Below, piece after piece: positions 26,034-34,681 of a stretch of 64,000 nucleotides of DNA. Within the stretch, counting starts at the first letter, position 1; every line of letters begins with the position of its first letter. A model generated the notes under the pieces. The model searched no databases. It had not been told where the DNA came from and saw nothing but the letters and a program-made list of their open reading frames with translations. The translations under genes and the position numbers were made by a program. Source of the DNA: Clostridium sp. UBA699 (GTDB lineage Bacteria; Bacillota; Clostridia; Clostridiales; Clostridiaceae); NCBI GenBank assembly GCA_002298915.1, contig DBML01000018.1, positions 1-64,000 on the forward strand. Direction: 5' to 3'.

Positions 26034-26775
26034 TATGCTCCTCCTGAATAAATATGTCCGAAAAGCTCGTTTCCTGGTGAACCCTCAGCTGCTTCAGCTT
26101 AATTAGCTCGAGCAGCGCGAGGAAAACGGTAATTGCTTCATTCTTTGATGAGCAATCGCTCATGATGGAAGAAAACTTCATCCTCTTCCTTACCCTGATC
26201 CTGGCGAGGATCTCCTCCATCTTCTCCTCAACCTTGTGCACCTCCACAGGTATCTCATTTCTGAAGGTGGTATTCTCGTTCATCTTCTCCTCTTTGAGAG
26301 AGATCACGTCAAAATACAGGTTGAAGAGGTCCGTCATGGTTATGCCGCCAAGGTAGTCACCCGGGCTGCGCTCCTTCTTGACGGGTTCTATGATTTCAGC
26401 TTTCTTGCCGTACATGGCACCAGCCCCGTCGAACCTTCCCTTAAGGTACTCGGAAGCAGTCTTGAACCTTTTATACTCTGCAAGCTTGCTTAACAGAGCT
26501 TCGGCAGAATCCTCGGCGGACCCCTCCTCCTGACCTTCTTCCTGAGGTTTGGGGAGAAGCAGCCGGGACTTTATCTCTATCAGCGTTGCCGCTATTACTA
26601 TGAATTCCGATGTGACCTCGAGGTCCATCTCCTCCATGGCCCTTATGTATTCCAGGTACTGTGCGGTTATGTCGCGTATCTTTATGTCGTAAATATCCAT
26701 CTTGTTCTTCTTTATGAGATGGAGGAGAAGGTCAAAAGGCCCTTCGAAGTTCTCAAGCTTTATGTTTAATGACAT
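26020..26775 (-). CDS. scpA: Segregation and condensation protein A
   Basis: 251 residues, the kleisin subunit of the SMC-ScpAB complex. The N-terminus shows the family signature LENFEGPFDLLLHLIKKNKMDIYDIKI (about 7-33), then TAQYLEYI and VTSEFIVIAATLIEIKSRLLLPK; the C-terminal winged helix ends VFLALLELIKLKQL. The ATG at 26775 follows GGAGATATATTGG, and the gene overlaps cca by 23 bases, so translation is coupled. It acts in the cytoplasm by bridging the SMC heads. Confidence 0.96.
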   Translation of the reverse strand: MSLNIKLENFEGPFDLLLHLIKKNKMDIYDIKIRDITAQYLEYIRAMEEMDLEVTSEFIVIAATLIEIKSRLLLPKPQEEGQEEGSAEDSAEALLSKLAEYKRFKTASEYLKGRFDGAGAMYGKKAEIIEPVKKERSPGDYLGGITMTDLFNLYFDVISLKEEKMNENTTFRNEIPVEVHKVEEKMEEILARIRVRKRMKFSSIMSDCSSKNEAITVFLALLELIKLKQLRVHQETSFSDIFIQEEHNERI

Positions 26776-27934
26776 CCAATATATCTCCTAAATTTTCATC
26801 AAAATACTTTTTTTCGAATTCAAGCCCCAGGTTCAGCTTCAGCATCAGGACATGTCCGAGGATTCGCCCTATGTTCCGGCCTTCCTCGACTCCTGCATTC
26901 TTGACATATTCTCCGTCAATGCCGAGCCTTACCCCCTTCATCCTTTCGAAGTTCGCAAGCTTGTAGGCCAGCCTGCCGTCGAAGCCGAGCATAACCCTGT
27001 CGCAGCCGCTGCTTCCTTTAAGGGCAAGGTATATGTCGTAGTTGTCCCGGGCCGCAAGAAGGCAAGGTGCAAGACTGTCTTTGATAAAGCCCTTAAGCGC
27101 TTCCTTGATCTCCTTAGTGACTACGGAGTTTTCCGCCAGCCTTTCCAAGACCATCCTGTCCCTAAGCGAGAAGGCCAGATGGAGAAGCCTCACTTCAGCC
27201 TGAGAATAGTCCCCGAGCATGCTCCTACTGGAGAAGCGTTCCAGGTCAAAGCTGAATATTCCGAAGTGGCCGCACAATCTCAGGGCTTTTTCCCATGAGC
27301 CCTCGGAGCACAGTGAATATACCTCGTTGTAGTACCTCTCGCTGCTTATGGTGGCTAACACGCCTTCTCTGACGCACTTTCTGATCTCCTCAGCCTCTTT
27401 GATTTTGAAGCCGTACCTGGCCGAGTACTTCATCGCCCGGAATATCCTGGTCGGATCCTCCCTGTAGCTGTTTCCGTGGACGCTCCTTATTATCCCTGCC
27501 GCTATGTCGTCAGCCCCTTTGAACGGGTCAACAACCTCTCGGCCGACCACGTCGAAAGCAATCGCGTTGACAGTGAAGTCGCGCCTAAGCAGATCCTCCA
27601 GCAATCCCGACGGTGTTACTTCCGGGAGAGCGCCGTCCCTTTCGTACACTTCCCTCCTGCACCTTATCAAATCTATTTCGGTGCCGTTCCTGAAAATCAC
27701 CGCCGCGGTGCCGAAGAAATCGTGGTATACATAGCTCTCGGGATCCAGCTCCTCAATTATTTTCCTTGGATCCTCCTCAAAGCACATGTCTATGTCCCTA
27801 GGCCGCACTTTAAGGAAGGCGTCCCTCACGGCGCCTCCCACGATGTATCCCTTTATCCCTTTTTTCCTGCACACCTCTGCAACTCTTTCGATTGCTGCTC
27901 TCTGCTTCTCGTCGAAATTGCACATAATATCCAT
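26753..27934 (-). CDS. cca: CCA tRNA nucleotidyltransferase / poly(A) polymerase family
   Basis: 393 residues. The head domain has GYIVGGAVRDAFLKVRPRDIDMCFE (about 29-53), containing the GGxVRD motif and the DxD metal residues, then RRDFTVNAIAF and DPTRIFRAMKYSARYGF, typical of class II CCA-adding enzymes. It repairs or adds the 3' CCA of tRNAs. The C-terminal half is shorter and less conserved than in E. coli, and an HD domain is not evident. Start ATG at 27934 with TGAGGTAACC ahead. It lies two bases after pdp and overlaps scpA, so it belongs to the same operon. A poly(A) polymerase activity cannot be excluded. Confidence 0.92.
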   Translation of the reverse strand: MDIMCNFDEKQRAAIERVAEVCRKKGIKGYIVGGAVRDAFLKVRPRDIDMCFEEDPRKIIEELDPESYVYHDFFGTAAVIFRNGTEIDLIRCRREVYERDGALPEVTPSGLLEDLLRRDFTVNAIAFDVVGREVVDPFKGADDIAAGIIRSVHGNSYREDPTRIFRAMKYSARYGFKIKEAEEIRKCVREGVLATISSERYYNEVYSLCSEGSWEKALRLCGHFGIFSFDLERFSSRSMLGDYSQAEVRLLHLAFSLRDRMVLERLAENSVVTKEIKEALKGFIKDSLAPCLLAARDNYDIYLALKGSSGCDRVMLGFDGRLAYKLANFERMKGVRLGIDGEYVKNAGVEEGRNIGRILGHVLMLKLNLGLEFEKKYFDENLGDILDVIKHKA

Positions 27935-27936
27935 GG

Positions 27937-29238
27937 TTACCTCACCACATCATATATGTATTTTATTTTCCCGGGTGCGTTCCTGTCAACTGCGTAAGCC
28001 GATTTTACTGTTTTCTCCGCTTCAGACCAGTCGTCGAGGTTTGTGTGGAGGATGCAGAGCGTGTCATCCTTTGCCACCCTGTCACCGGTCTTTTTTACCA
28101 GGGTTATGCCTGCAGCATGGTCGATAGCGTCTTCCTTTTTCTTCCTTCCGGCGCCCAGAAGCATTGCTGCTTTTCCAATCTCCTCAGCCATGATCGAACT
28201 CACATAGCCTTCGGTGCCGGACTTGACCTCGATGTCATGCTTCGGTTTGTGTATAACAGCACCAGTCCTTATAAAGGAAGCGTCGCCCCCCTGTATCTCA
28301 ATGAATTCCACGAACTTGCCCAGGGCAGCTCCAGAGCTTAGAATGCCGCCAAGCTTATCCTTTGCTTCTTCGAAGGTTTCGAAAGCTCCCCCGAGGACAG
28401 CCATGTGGGCTGCTATCGCAAGGGCAACCTCCACTTCGTCTTCGGCGCCGTTCCCCTTGAGGACTTCCACAGCTTCCTGGACCTCGTTGAAGTTTCCTAC
28501 CTCGTGACCAAGCGGCTGATCCATGTTCGTTATCACAGCAACCGTTCTTATTCCTGTGTCCTTGCCTATCTGAACCATGGCCTCTGCCAGCTTTCTGGCG
28601 TCCTCAAGCGATTTCATGAAAGCTCCTGAGCCAACCTTAACGTCGAGAACCAGGGCATCCGCTCCCGAAGCTATCTTCTTGCTCATGATCGAAGCAGCGA
28701 TGAGCGGTATGCTGTCTACAGTTGCAGTCACATCCCTCAGGGCGTAGGTCTTCTTGTCGCCCGGTGTCAGGTTGGAGGACTGGCTTACGATGGCCATCTT
28801 GTACCTGTTGACGTTCCCGATAAAAACCTCAGGGCTCAGCTCGGTCCTGAATCCGGGGATCGATTCCAGCTTGTCTATGGTCCCTCCCGTATGGCCGAGC
28901 CCCCTTCCGGACATCTTTGCCACCGGGATTCCGAGCATTGCCATGAGAGGTATTACTATAAGCGATATCTTGTCACCGACGCCGCCGGAGGAGTGCTTGT
29001 CCACCTTGATGCCCTTTATGGCGGACAGGTCTGCCCTCTCGCCCGAGTTGACGTATGCCATCGTGAGGTCAGCGGTCTCCCGGCTGCTCATGCCCCTGAA
29101 GTAGACAGCCATAAGAAGCGCCGACATCTGGTAGTCGGGTATGTCTCCTTCAACGTAGCCCTGCACTGCGAACTCTATCTCCTCTCCCGTGAGCTCGAGT
29201 CCGTCCTTCTTTTTTTCTATAAGGTCAACCATCCTCAT
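27937..29238 (-). CDS. pdp: Pyrimidine-nucleoside phosphorylase
   Basis: 433 residues, with the thymidine/pyrimidine phosphorylase signature SGRGLGHTGGTIDKLESIPGF (about 109-129) and the phosphate-binding KHSSGGVGDK (about 81-90). It splits uridine, thymidine and deoxyuridine to base and (deoxy)ribose-1-phosphate. The product is passed to phosphopentomutase, encoded just upstream with a four-base overlap, which converts it to the 5-phosphate. Together they allow nucleoside salvage and use of ribose as a carbon source. Start at the first ATG (29238) or the third codon; both are close to the AGGGAGGTGC site. Confidence 0.95.
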   Translation of the reverse strand: MRMVDLIEKKKDGLELTGEEIEFAVQGYVEGDIPDYQMSALLMAVYFRGMSSRETADLTMAYVNSGERADLSAIKGIKVDKHSSGGVGDKISLIVIPLMAMLGIPVAKMSGRGLGHTGGTIDKLESIPGFRTELSPEVFIGNVNRYKMAIVSQSSNLTPGDKKTYALRDVTATVDSIPLIAASIMSKKIASGADALVLDVKVGSGAFMKSLEDARKLAEAMVQIGKDTGIRTVAVITNMDQPLGHEVGNFNEVQEAVEVLKGNGAEDEVEVALAIAAHMAVLGGAFETFEEAKDKLGGILSSGAALGKFVEFIEIQGGDASFIRTGAVIHKPKHDIEVKSGTEGYVSSIMAEEIGKAAMLLGAGRKKKEDAIDHAAGITLVKKTGDRVAKDDTLCILHTNLDDWSEAEKTVKSAYAVDRNAPGKIKYIYDVVR

Positions 29239-30407
29239 TTCAGCACCTCCCTTGAAAAGCTTTTGCCGTGGATGCCGTTCTCAATCCCGAAGAAGTCCAG
29301 AACAGTCTTGCCTATGTCGCAGAAGCATTCCCTTGTGCCAAGGTTGACGCCTTTCCTGATGCCCTTTCCGTAAACAATAAGCGGAATGTACTCCCTGCTG
29401 TGGTCAGTGCTCGCGGATACAGGGTCGCAGCCGTGGTCTGCAGTGATTATTAGCACGTCGTCTTCCTTCATCAAGCCAATAATCTCAGTAAGCTTCTCGT
29501 CGAACTCCACGAGAGCCTGTGCGTAACCTTTGACGTTGTTCCTATGCCCGTAGACCATGTCGAAATCCACCAGGTTGGTGAATATGAGCCCTTTTCCGGA
29601 TGTTTTCATGTATTCCAGCGTCTTGTCGACTCCGTCGCTGTTGTTCTTGATGTGGACGGCGCGGGTTATTCCTTTCTTGTTGAAGATGTCCTCTATTTTG
29701 CCGACAGCAGACACCTCAAGACCTGCAGCCTTAAGCAGGTCGAGCATAGTGCTCGAAGGCGCATCCATCGCGAAGTCTTTCCTGTTAGCGGTCCTAATGT
29801 ACTCCCCGTCCTTAACTATGAAAGGCCTTGCGATTATCCTGCCTATGGTCCTGTCCCCGGTGAACATCTCCCTGGCTATCCTGCACATCTCATAAAGCTT
29901 GTCCAGCGGGATTACCTCCTCGTTGGCGGCAATCTGGAACACGCTGTCAGCCGAAGTGTAGACGATAGGATAACCGGTGCGCTTGTGTTCTTCACCAAGC
30001 TCCTTTATGATTTCCGTACCGGAAGCGACCTTGTTCCCTATGACCTTGGTGCCTGACTTTTCCTCGAACTCTCGGATTATGTCTTCAGGGAAGCCCTCCG
30101 GGAAGGTCCTGAGAGGCTTCTCGAGTATAATGCCGGAAATCTCCCAGTGTCCGGTTACAGTGTCCTTCCCCTTTGATTTTTCCGCAAGCTTTCCATAGCA
30201 TGCTTCAGGGTTCGCAGTTCTGTCGATGTCCCTCATGCCGTCTATGTTTCCCATCCCCAGGGAGATCATGTTGTCGATCCTGAGCCCGCCTACTTCCCTT
30301 GAAATGTTGCAGAGCGTGTTGCTACCGGCATCCCCGTAATCTGCAGCATCGGGCAGCTCCCCGACGCCAACGCTGTCAAGTACGATTAGAATAACCCTTT
30401 CCACCAT
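29235..30407 (-). CDS. deoB: Phosphopentomutase
   Basis: 390 residues. It interconverts (deoxy)ribose-1-phosphate and the 5-phosphate using two manganese ions. The alkaline-phosphatase-fold metal motifs are present: VILIVLDSVGVGELPDA at the N-terminus, DAPSSTMLDLL in the middle (Thr nucleophile region) and the C-terminal ADHGCDP and STDHSREYIPL. The ATG at 30407 has GGAG eight bases upstream, so I prefer it to one three codons earlier. It is coupled to pdp. In many Firmicutes spoIIM and xerD lie between the NUDIX hydrolase gene and deoB; here only 23 bases separate them. Confidence 0.96.
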   Translation of the reverse strand: MVERVILIVLDSVGVGELPDAADYGDAGSNTLCNISREVGGLRIDNMISLGMGNIDGMRDIDRTANPEACYGKLAEKSKGKDTVTGHWEISGIILEKPLRTFPEGFPEDIIREFEEKSGTKVIGNKVASGTEIIKELGEEHKRTGYPIVYTSADSVFQIAANEEVIPLDKLYEMCRIAREMFTGDRTIGRIIARPFIVKDGEYIRTANRKDFAMDAPSSTMLDLLKAAGLEVSAVGKIEDIFNKKGITRAVHIKNNSDGVDKTLEYMKTSGKGLIFTNLVDFDMVYGHRNNVKGYAQALVEFDEKLTEIIGLMKEDDVLIITADHGCDPVSASTDHSREYIPLIVYGKGIRKGVNLGTRECFCDIGKTVLDFFGIENGIHGKSFSREVLK

Positions 30408-30430
30408 AAGATTCATCTCCTTTATGAATG

Positions 30431-30952
30431 CTATGCCATCATGAACGCACAGATTGTCTTGGCGTCCTCTATCCTTCCGTCCCTTATCATGCTTTTAACA
30501 TCAGCGGCCTTGATCTCCCTGAGCCCGATGAACTCGTCCTCGTCGCCAAGGGTTTCATCGCCCGGGTAAAGCTCTTCAGCCTTTAAGATGTGTATGTACT
30601 CGTCGCAGAATCCAGGTGATGCTACTATCTTTCCGAGATAGGTGAGGTTGTCGGATTTGTAGCCTGTCTCCTCCTCCAGCTCCCTTGCTGCGCATACCAT
30701 GACATCCTCGCCCTTTTCTATCTTGCCCGCAGGTATCTCCAGCAGAACCTTCTCGATCGACTTCCTGTACTGCTCCACGAAGAGGACTGTATGCTCATCC
30801 TTGTAGGCGATGATCGCCACGGCGCCGTTGTGCCTCACTATCTCCCTCTTTGAGGATTTTCCGTCCGGGAGCTGCACTTCGACCAGTTCCAGGTCAAGGA
30901 TCTTGCCTTCGTATATTTTTTTTACGCTCAAAGTCTTTTCAGTTAAATCCAT
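30431..30952 (-). CDS. nudF: ADP-ribose pyrophosphatase (NUDIX hydrolase)
   Basis: 173 residues with a complete Nudix box, GKIEKGEDVMVCAARELEEETGY (about 76-98), preceded by the LEIPAG that marks ADP-ribose-type members. It hydrolyses ADP-ribose to AMP and ribose-5-phosphate, which fits with the neighbouring phosphopentomutase and nucleoside phosphorylase. The ATG at 30952 is preferred: GAGGAG stands eight bases ahead, while the TTG two codons upstream is too close to it. A tandem TTGAATATTT repeat lies in the gap with the serpin gene and may be part of its promoter. Confidence 0.92.
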   Translation of the reverse strand: MDLTEKTLSVKKIYEGKILDLELVEVQLPDGKSSKREIVRHNGAVAIIAYKDEHTVLFVEQYRKSIEKVLLEIPAGKIEKGEDVMVCAARELEEETGYKSDNLTYLGKIVASPGFCDEYIHILKAEELYPGDETLGDEDEFIGLREIKAADVKSMIRDGRIEDAKTICAFMMA

Positions 30953-31002
30953 AGCCAATTCTCCTCTTAAAAATATTCAACAAAATATTCAACTATATTC
31001 TA

Positions 31003-32211
31003 TCATACTTTGGAATATTTGCCCATGAATAGGATTGAGCCGGTTACACTGTCCTCTATTATGAATATGAAAGGCCTGTCGGCTATGAACTCGGGCATTT
31101 CTCCTGCAGATGTAGTCTTGATCTCGACGGAGGTTACGGCTGCTGCCTCAGTCCCCTTCTCGTTAACCTCTATAACAGCCTTGTGAAGCACGCTGCTTAT
31201 GAGAAGGTTGTTCCTGATCCCAGTAAGATCTGCATCCTCAGTGAAGCAGATGCCCATGCCCAGATCTGAAAGGGCGCCCTTAAGCTCCTTTATGCCGTAC
31301 TCCATCCTGAAGCGCGGCATCTGCATCGTGACGTTCGCGGTAGCCGCCAGGCTCTCCTTTATCTCTCTCCACTTTGCGGCGTCCATACCGCTTATGAACT
31401 CGTTGACGTCAACGCCCTTGTCAGGAAGTATGCAGTACATGGCCGCTTTCTTGCTTCCGTAAGGCATCCTCACGGCCCTGTAACCCTCTTCCGAGGCGTA
31501 ATCCATGTCCGACTGCATGCTCATCATCATAACGTCCTCCTGGCTTGCCTCAGAGGAGTTGAACTTGGCTGCAAAAGTGTTTTTCTCCTCGAACCTCGTC
31601 GTCCATTCTCCTTTGAAATATATGGCATTTATTAGGTACATAACGACGAGCGGATCGATAGGTGATGAGACCATCTTGTCTATCTTTCCCTGTGTCGAAT
31701 CCGAAATCCATCTGTTTATTGTATCGGCTGCATCCGCCTTGCTGAAATCAAGTTCAGTCACCTGGGCATCGAAGACCTCCTTGTTAGTTTCTGTGAAGCT
31801 CTGCTTTATCTCCTCCCCCTGCCGTATCCATATGGAATTTTTGATGCTCAGATCTACCTTTGCATCGAGGGAGTTTAGGTGAAGCAGCAGGTTCCTGCAG
31901 CTTTCGTTAAGGTCATCAGTTTCGATTCCTTTGTAGTTCAGCGCCTCGGCCATCGCCTCCCTTGTCGTGCCTCCAGCGCCTTCGTACACCATCGTCAGCG
32001 CAGTCGAAATGCTTATGGGCGATATGAAGATGTTTCCCTCGCCCTCCTCTGTGTCGAGCTCCCTGAAGATGTCGAATGCGAAACCGTTGTTTGCATCGAT
32101 TACCGCCGCTGATATTTTGCTTGTGTCTACGCGGGCTGTCTGACTGCCGCAACCGGTGAGCGCCGCTGCAGCGAAAACAGCTGCTATGGCAAGGCATGCT
32201 TTCTTTTTCAT
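31003..32211 (-). CDS. Serpin-family lipoprotein, predicted inhibitory
   Basis: 402 residues. The N-terminal signal ends in a lipobox (LTGC, Cys about 21), so the mature protein should be tethered to the outer face of the membrane. The rest is a full serpin: NIFISPISISTALTMVYEGAGG, NAIYFKGEWTTRF, MPRFRMEY, then the hinge EVNEKGTEAAAVT and the closing DRPFIFIIED with the final GSILFMGKY. The small-residue hinge marks an inhibitory serpin. Counting from the hinge glycine (P15), the scissile bond falls at Thr-Ser, which suggests an elastase- or subtilisin-like target. Bacterial serpins are patchy, so transfer is possible. It has its own promoter (32371-32398). Confidence 0.93.
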   Translation of the reverse strand: MKKKACLAIAAVFAAAALTGCGSQTARVDTSKISAAVIDANNGFAFDIFRELDTEEGEGNIFISPISISTALTMVYEGAGGTTREAMAEALNYKGIETDDLNESCRNLLLHLNSLDAKVDLSIKNSIWIRQGEEIKQSFTETNKEVFDAQVTELDFSKADAADTINRWISDSTQGKIDKMVSSPIDPLVVMYLINAIYFKGEWTTRFEEKNTFAAKFNSSEASQEDVMMMSMQSDMDYASEEGYRAVRMPYGSKKAAMYCILPDKGVDVNEFISGMDAAKWREIKESLAATANVTMQMPRFRMEYGIKELKGALSDLGMGICFTEDADLTGIRNNLLISSVLHKAVIEVNEKGTEAAAVTSVEIKTTSAGEMPEFIADRPFIFIIEDSVTGSILFMGKYSKV

Positions 32212-32747
32212 TCAATCATCACCTCAAAATATGAACTTGGCTGAGCTAAAGACAAGACCACCAATTAGCTGCAATATACTAACTGGTGGTCAAGCAAATC
32301 CTAACCTAATTGTGGAACAGTTCGGTTCTTCTATTATTCTTTTCACCCATTTCAATCGGTTTTATAGTTTATTTTAGCAAAACGTGAAATACAGTCAATT
32401 CGCTTGCATTGTTTTAAAACATATGCAGCAGCTGACTTGATTAAGGAGGAATCGGCATAGCTTCATCCAGTAGCCGCCCTTTCGTTCGCATTGTGATACA
32501 GCTGCTTTTCAGCTCGTTCAATATGCTTCGAAACAATGGCTGCTGAAGCCATTAAATCTTTATATGTTTACGGTTAGGATTTGCTGAAAAGCAATTTCTT
32601 GCTTTTCATAATTATAGCATTTACTTTTTCTGAATTCAATATATTTTCTGATAATTCGTCCTTCAAAGCATGACCCGAAAAGAAGGGAATTCGCCTGCAC
32701 ATGTAGAATTTTATTAATATAATCAGAATATGGAAGGAAGTGTCTAT
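32212..32747. other. Intergenic region between the divergent serpin and UspA genes
   Basis: A 536-base gap with no convincing gene. It holds the serpin promoter (32371-32398) and two inverted repeats: 13-base arms at 32256-32268/32279-32291 with one mismatch, and 10-base arms at 32585-32594/32599-32608. A minus-strand reading frame of 29 codons (32463-32552) looks protein-like (KHIERAEKQL) but lacks a good ribosome site; it may be a gene remnant. TATAAT at about 32720 could serve the first UspA gene. Confidence 0.6.
32371..32398 (-). promoter_or_regulatory. Sigma-A promoter of the serpin gene
   Basis: Minus-strand TTGACT (32393-32398), a 16-base spacer and TAAAAT (32371-32376), giving a leader of about 150 bases that includes the 32256-32291 hairpin. 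Confidence 0.6.
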
Positions 32748-33158
32748 ATGTCAAAACTTAAAGTCATGATTCCGCTAGACGGAACCGAAAAAAGCATGCA
32801 CTCCATTTTATGGTTGAAAAAATTCTTTGGATCTGAGGATGTCGACGTGACCCTAATCCATGTTGTCGAGGCCCTTTTCCCGGGACAGCTTGAGTATGAC
32901 TACAGCCCTGAGAATGCTGAGAATATAAGCATGAAGGTCCTGGACGAAGCAGCAAGCGAACTTAAGGGCTATCAGCTTGAGAAGGTCAGCAAGCACGGGT
33001 CCGCACCGGATGTCATACTTGAGGAATCAAAGGCAGGCGCCTTCGACTTGATTGTGATGACCAAGTCCAGCGTTAAGGGCATAGCCAGAATCATAGGCTC
33101 CGTGACAACCAAGGTTGTCCGCGATTCGGAGGTTGCAGTTGTAATAGTGCCTGAATAG
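32748..33158 (+). CDS. Universal stress protein (UspA family), first of two
   Basis: 136 residues, single Usp domain: VMIPLDGTEKSMHSILWLKKFF at the N-terminus and the C-terminal GSVTTKVVRDSEVAVVIVPE. The ATP-binding G2xG9xG(S/T) pattern is only partly kept (here IARIIGSVTTKVV), so nucleotide binding is uncertain. The ATG at 32748 has GGAAGGAAG ahead; one six codons upstream does not. It is followed 31 bases later by a close paralogue, the pair ending at a strong terminator. UspA proteins help cells through starvation or redox stress. No regulator lies beside them. Confidence 0.92.
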   Translation: MSKLKVMIPLDGTEKSMHSILWLKKFFGSEDVDVTLIHVVEALFPGQLEYDYSPENAENISMKVLDEAASELKGYQLEKVSKHGSAPDVILEESKAGAFDLIVMTKSSVKGIARIIGSVTTKVVRDSEVAVVIVPE

Positions 33159-33189
33159 ATCTTATCTAAACAACGAAAGGATGATTTTG

Positions 33190-33600
33190 ATGGCGAAAAC
33201 AAAAATCCTGATCCCCCTTGACGGAACCGGAAAAAGCCTGCACTCGATAGCATGGCTCAAGAAATACTTCGGCAAGGAGGACGCCGAGGTCACCCTGCTC
33301 AACGTAATCGTCACGTTTCTCTCAAGCGAGGTTTCAATTGAGCACGACATAAAGGCAAAAGAGCAGGAGAGCATGGACATGCTTGAAAATGCATTGAAGG
33401 AGCTCGAGGGCTATGAGGTGCAGAAGAAGTTCGTTTACGGCTTCGCTCCCGATGTCATAATGGAAACTGCAAGGGAAGGCGGCTTTGACATGATCATAAT
33501 GACGAGGTCGACAGTTACAGGCCTTGCCAGGATAATCGGCTCCGTTACCAGCAAGGTGGTACGCAGCTCAGAGGTTGCAGTCGTGATAGTACCTGAATAG
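33190..33600 (+). CDS. Universal stress protein (UspA family), second of two
   Basis: 136 residues, clearly a tandem duplicate of the gene before it: both start with IPLDGTxKSxHSIxWLKKxFG and end with SEVAVVIVPE, while the middle (about 50-75) has diverged strongly, including loss of the proline-rich segment. The divergent middle helices usually form the dimer face or ligand site, so the two may form hetero-oligomers or have specialised. The ATG at 33190 follows AAAGGATGATTTTG. The terminator at 33612-33641 closes the pair. Confidence 0.92.
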   Translation: MAKTKILIPLDGTGKSLHSIAWLKKYFGKEDAEVTLLNVIVTFLSSEVSIEHDIKAKEQESMDMLENALKELEGYEVQKKFVYGFAPDVIMETAREGGFDMIIMTRSTVTGLARIIGSVTSKVVRSSEVAVVIVPE

Positions 33601-33611
33601 CAAAGATCAAA

Positions 33612-33647
33612 AAGGCAGTATCGATTTTCCGATACTGCCTTGTTTTT
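33612..33647. terminator. Bidirectional terminator between uspA and NlpC/P60 genes
   Basis: AAGGCAGTATCG (33612-33623) and CGATACTGCCTT (33630-33641) are perfect arms around six bases. TGTTTTTT follows on the plus strand and a TTTTT tract on the minus strand. Confidence 0.93.
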
Positions 33648-33655
33648 TCGTATGA

Positions 33656-34681
33656 TTAAAGAACTCTTCTTCCGTAGACGAAGTCGCTGCTGAGCGGTCC
33701 TATCCTCACAACATCTCCCGTGTGCGGCGCATGAAGCATCATTCCGTTTCCGACATAGATGCCGACATGGTGCGCAGGGTCACCGAAGAACACGAGGTCT
33801 CCAGGCTGAAGCTGGTCTCTTGTTACTTTAAGGCCCACATCCTGCTGGTCAGCTGCAACCCTTGGAAGGTTTATGCCGAAATGCCCGTAAACGTACTGCA
33901 CGAGTCCTGAACAGTCGAAGCCTGAAGGTGATGTTCCTCCCCAAACGTACGGGACGCCCAGGAACTGTGATGCGTAATTTATTATGTCGCTCGATGAAAC
34001 ACCTGTTGAACCTCTTGAGTTCGAAGCTGAGCTTTGAGCCAGCGCAAGGAGTCCGGCCGGAGTTGATGTAGCGAGCTGTGTGCTGTATTTCGTTTCAAGG
34101 GCCTTCAGTTCTGCAAGAAGAGGAGCCTGGTCCGCTTTCTGCTTCTTAAGGTCTGAAAGCTTGGTTTCATTTTCTTTCTGAAGCGCCAGAAGCGCCTGGT
34201 TTTCTTTTTCTAGCTGTTCCTTGCTTGCATTAAGCTTGGCTTCCTTTGCCTTGAACTCGCCGATGAGCTTTGTGTCGTACTCGATTATTGTCTGGCAGTT
34301 TGTGATTCTTGAAATGAAGTCTCCAAAGTCCTTTGAGCCCATTATCATCTCGATATAGCTTGTTGGGCCCCCCATGTACATCGCTCTCAGCCTGTTGCCG
34401 TAGAGCTCCTCTTCAGTCTTTATCTCGGCTTCCTGTTTTGCAATTTCCTGTTTTGTATTCTTTATTTCAGTCTGCTTAGCAGTTATATCCTTTTTGTTGT
34501 TGGCTACTTTAGCCATTATTGTTTGAATATCGTTGTCGAGCATTGATATCTTGCTCTCAAGTTCGCTCTGTTTCTGCTTTACTGCCGCAAGGTCCGATGC
34601 AGGATCTGCATGAACGGTTGTTAAGCTTACACCTAAAGTTATCATGAGTGCCATCGCGGCGGAAATCCATTTTCTGTTCAT
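33656..34681 (-). CDS. Secreted NlpC/P60 peptidoglycan endopeptidase with coiled coil
   Basis: 341 residues: signal peptide (1-25), a long coiled coil (about 30-205) as in CwlO/PcsB-type proteins, a Ser-rich linker, then an NlpC/P60 domain (about 228-341). The catalytic cysteine is in FDCSGLVQYVYG, the histidine in HHVGIYVG and the third residue in MLHAPHTG. Such enzymes cut D-Glu-diaminopimelate peptide bonds in the wall, and the coiled coil usually docks onto the FtsEX complex. The ATG has no strong ribosome site, only GGGATGG. An intergenic 0A-box-like TGTCGAA far upstream (34961) may indicate Spo0A influence. Confidence 0.93.
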   Translation of the reverse strand: MNRKWISAAMALMITLGVSLTTVHADPASDLAAVKQKQSELESKISMLDNDIQTIMAKVANNKKDITAKQTEIKNTKQEIAKQEAEIKTEEELYGNRLRAMYMGGPTSYIEMIMGSKDFGDFISRITNCQTIIEYDTKLIGEFKAKEAKLNASKEQLEKENQALLALQKENETKLSDLKKQKADQAPLLAELKALETKYSTQLATSTPAGLLALAQSSASNSRGSTGVSSSDIINYASQFLGVPYVWGGTSPSGFDCSGLVQYVYGHFGINLPRVAADQQDVGLKVTRDQLQPGDLVFFGDPAHHVGIYVGNGMMLHAPHTGDVVRIGPLSSDFVYGRRVL

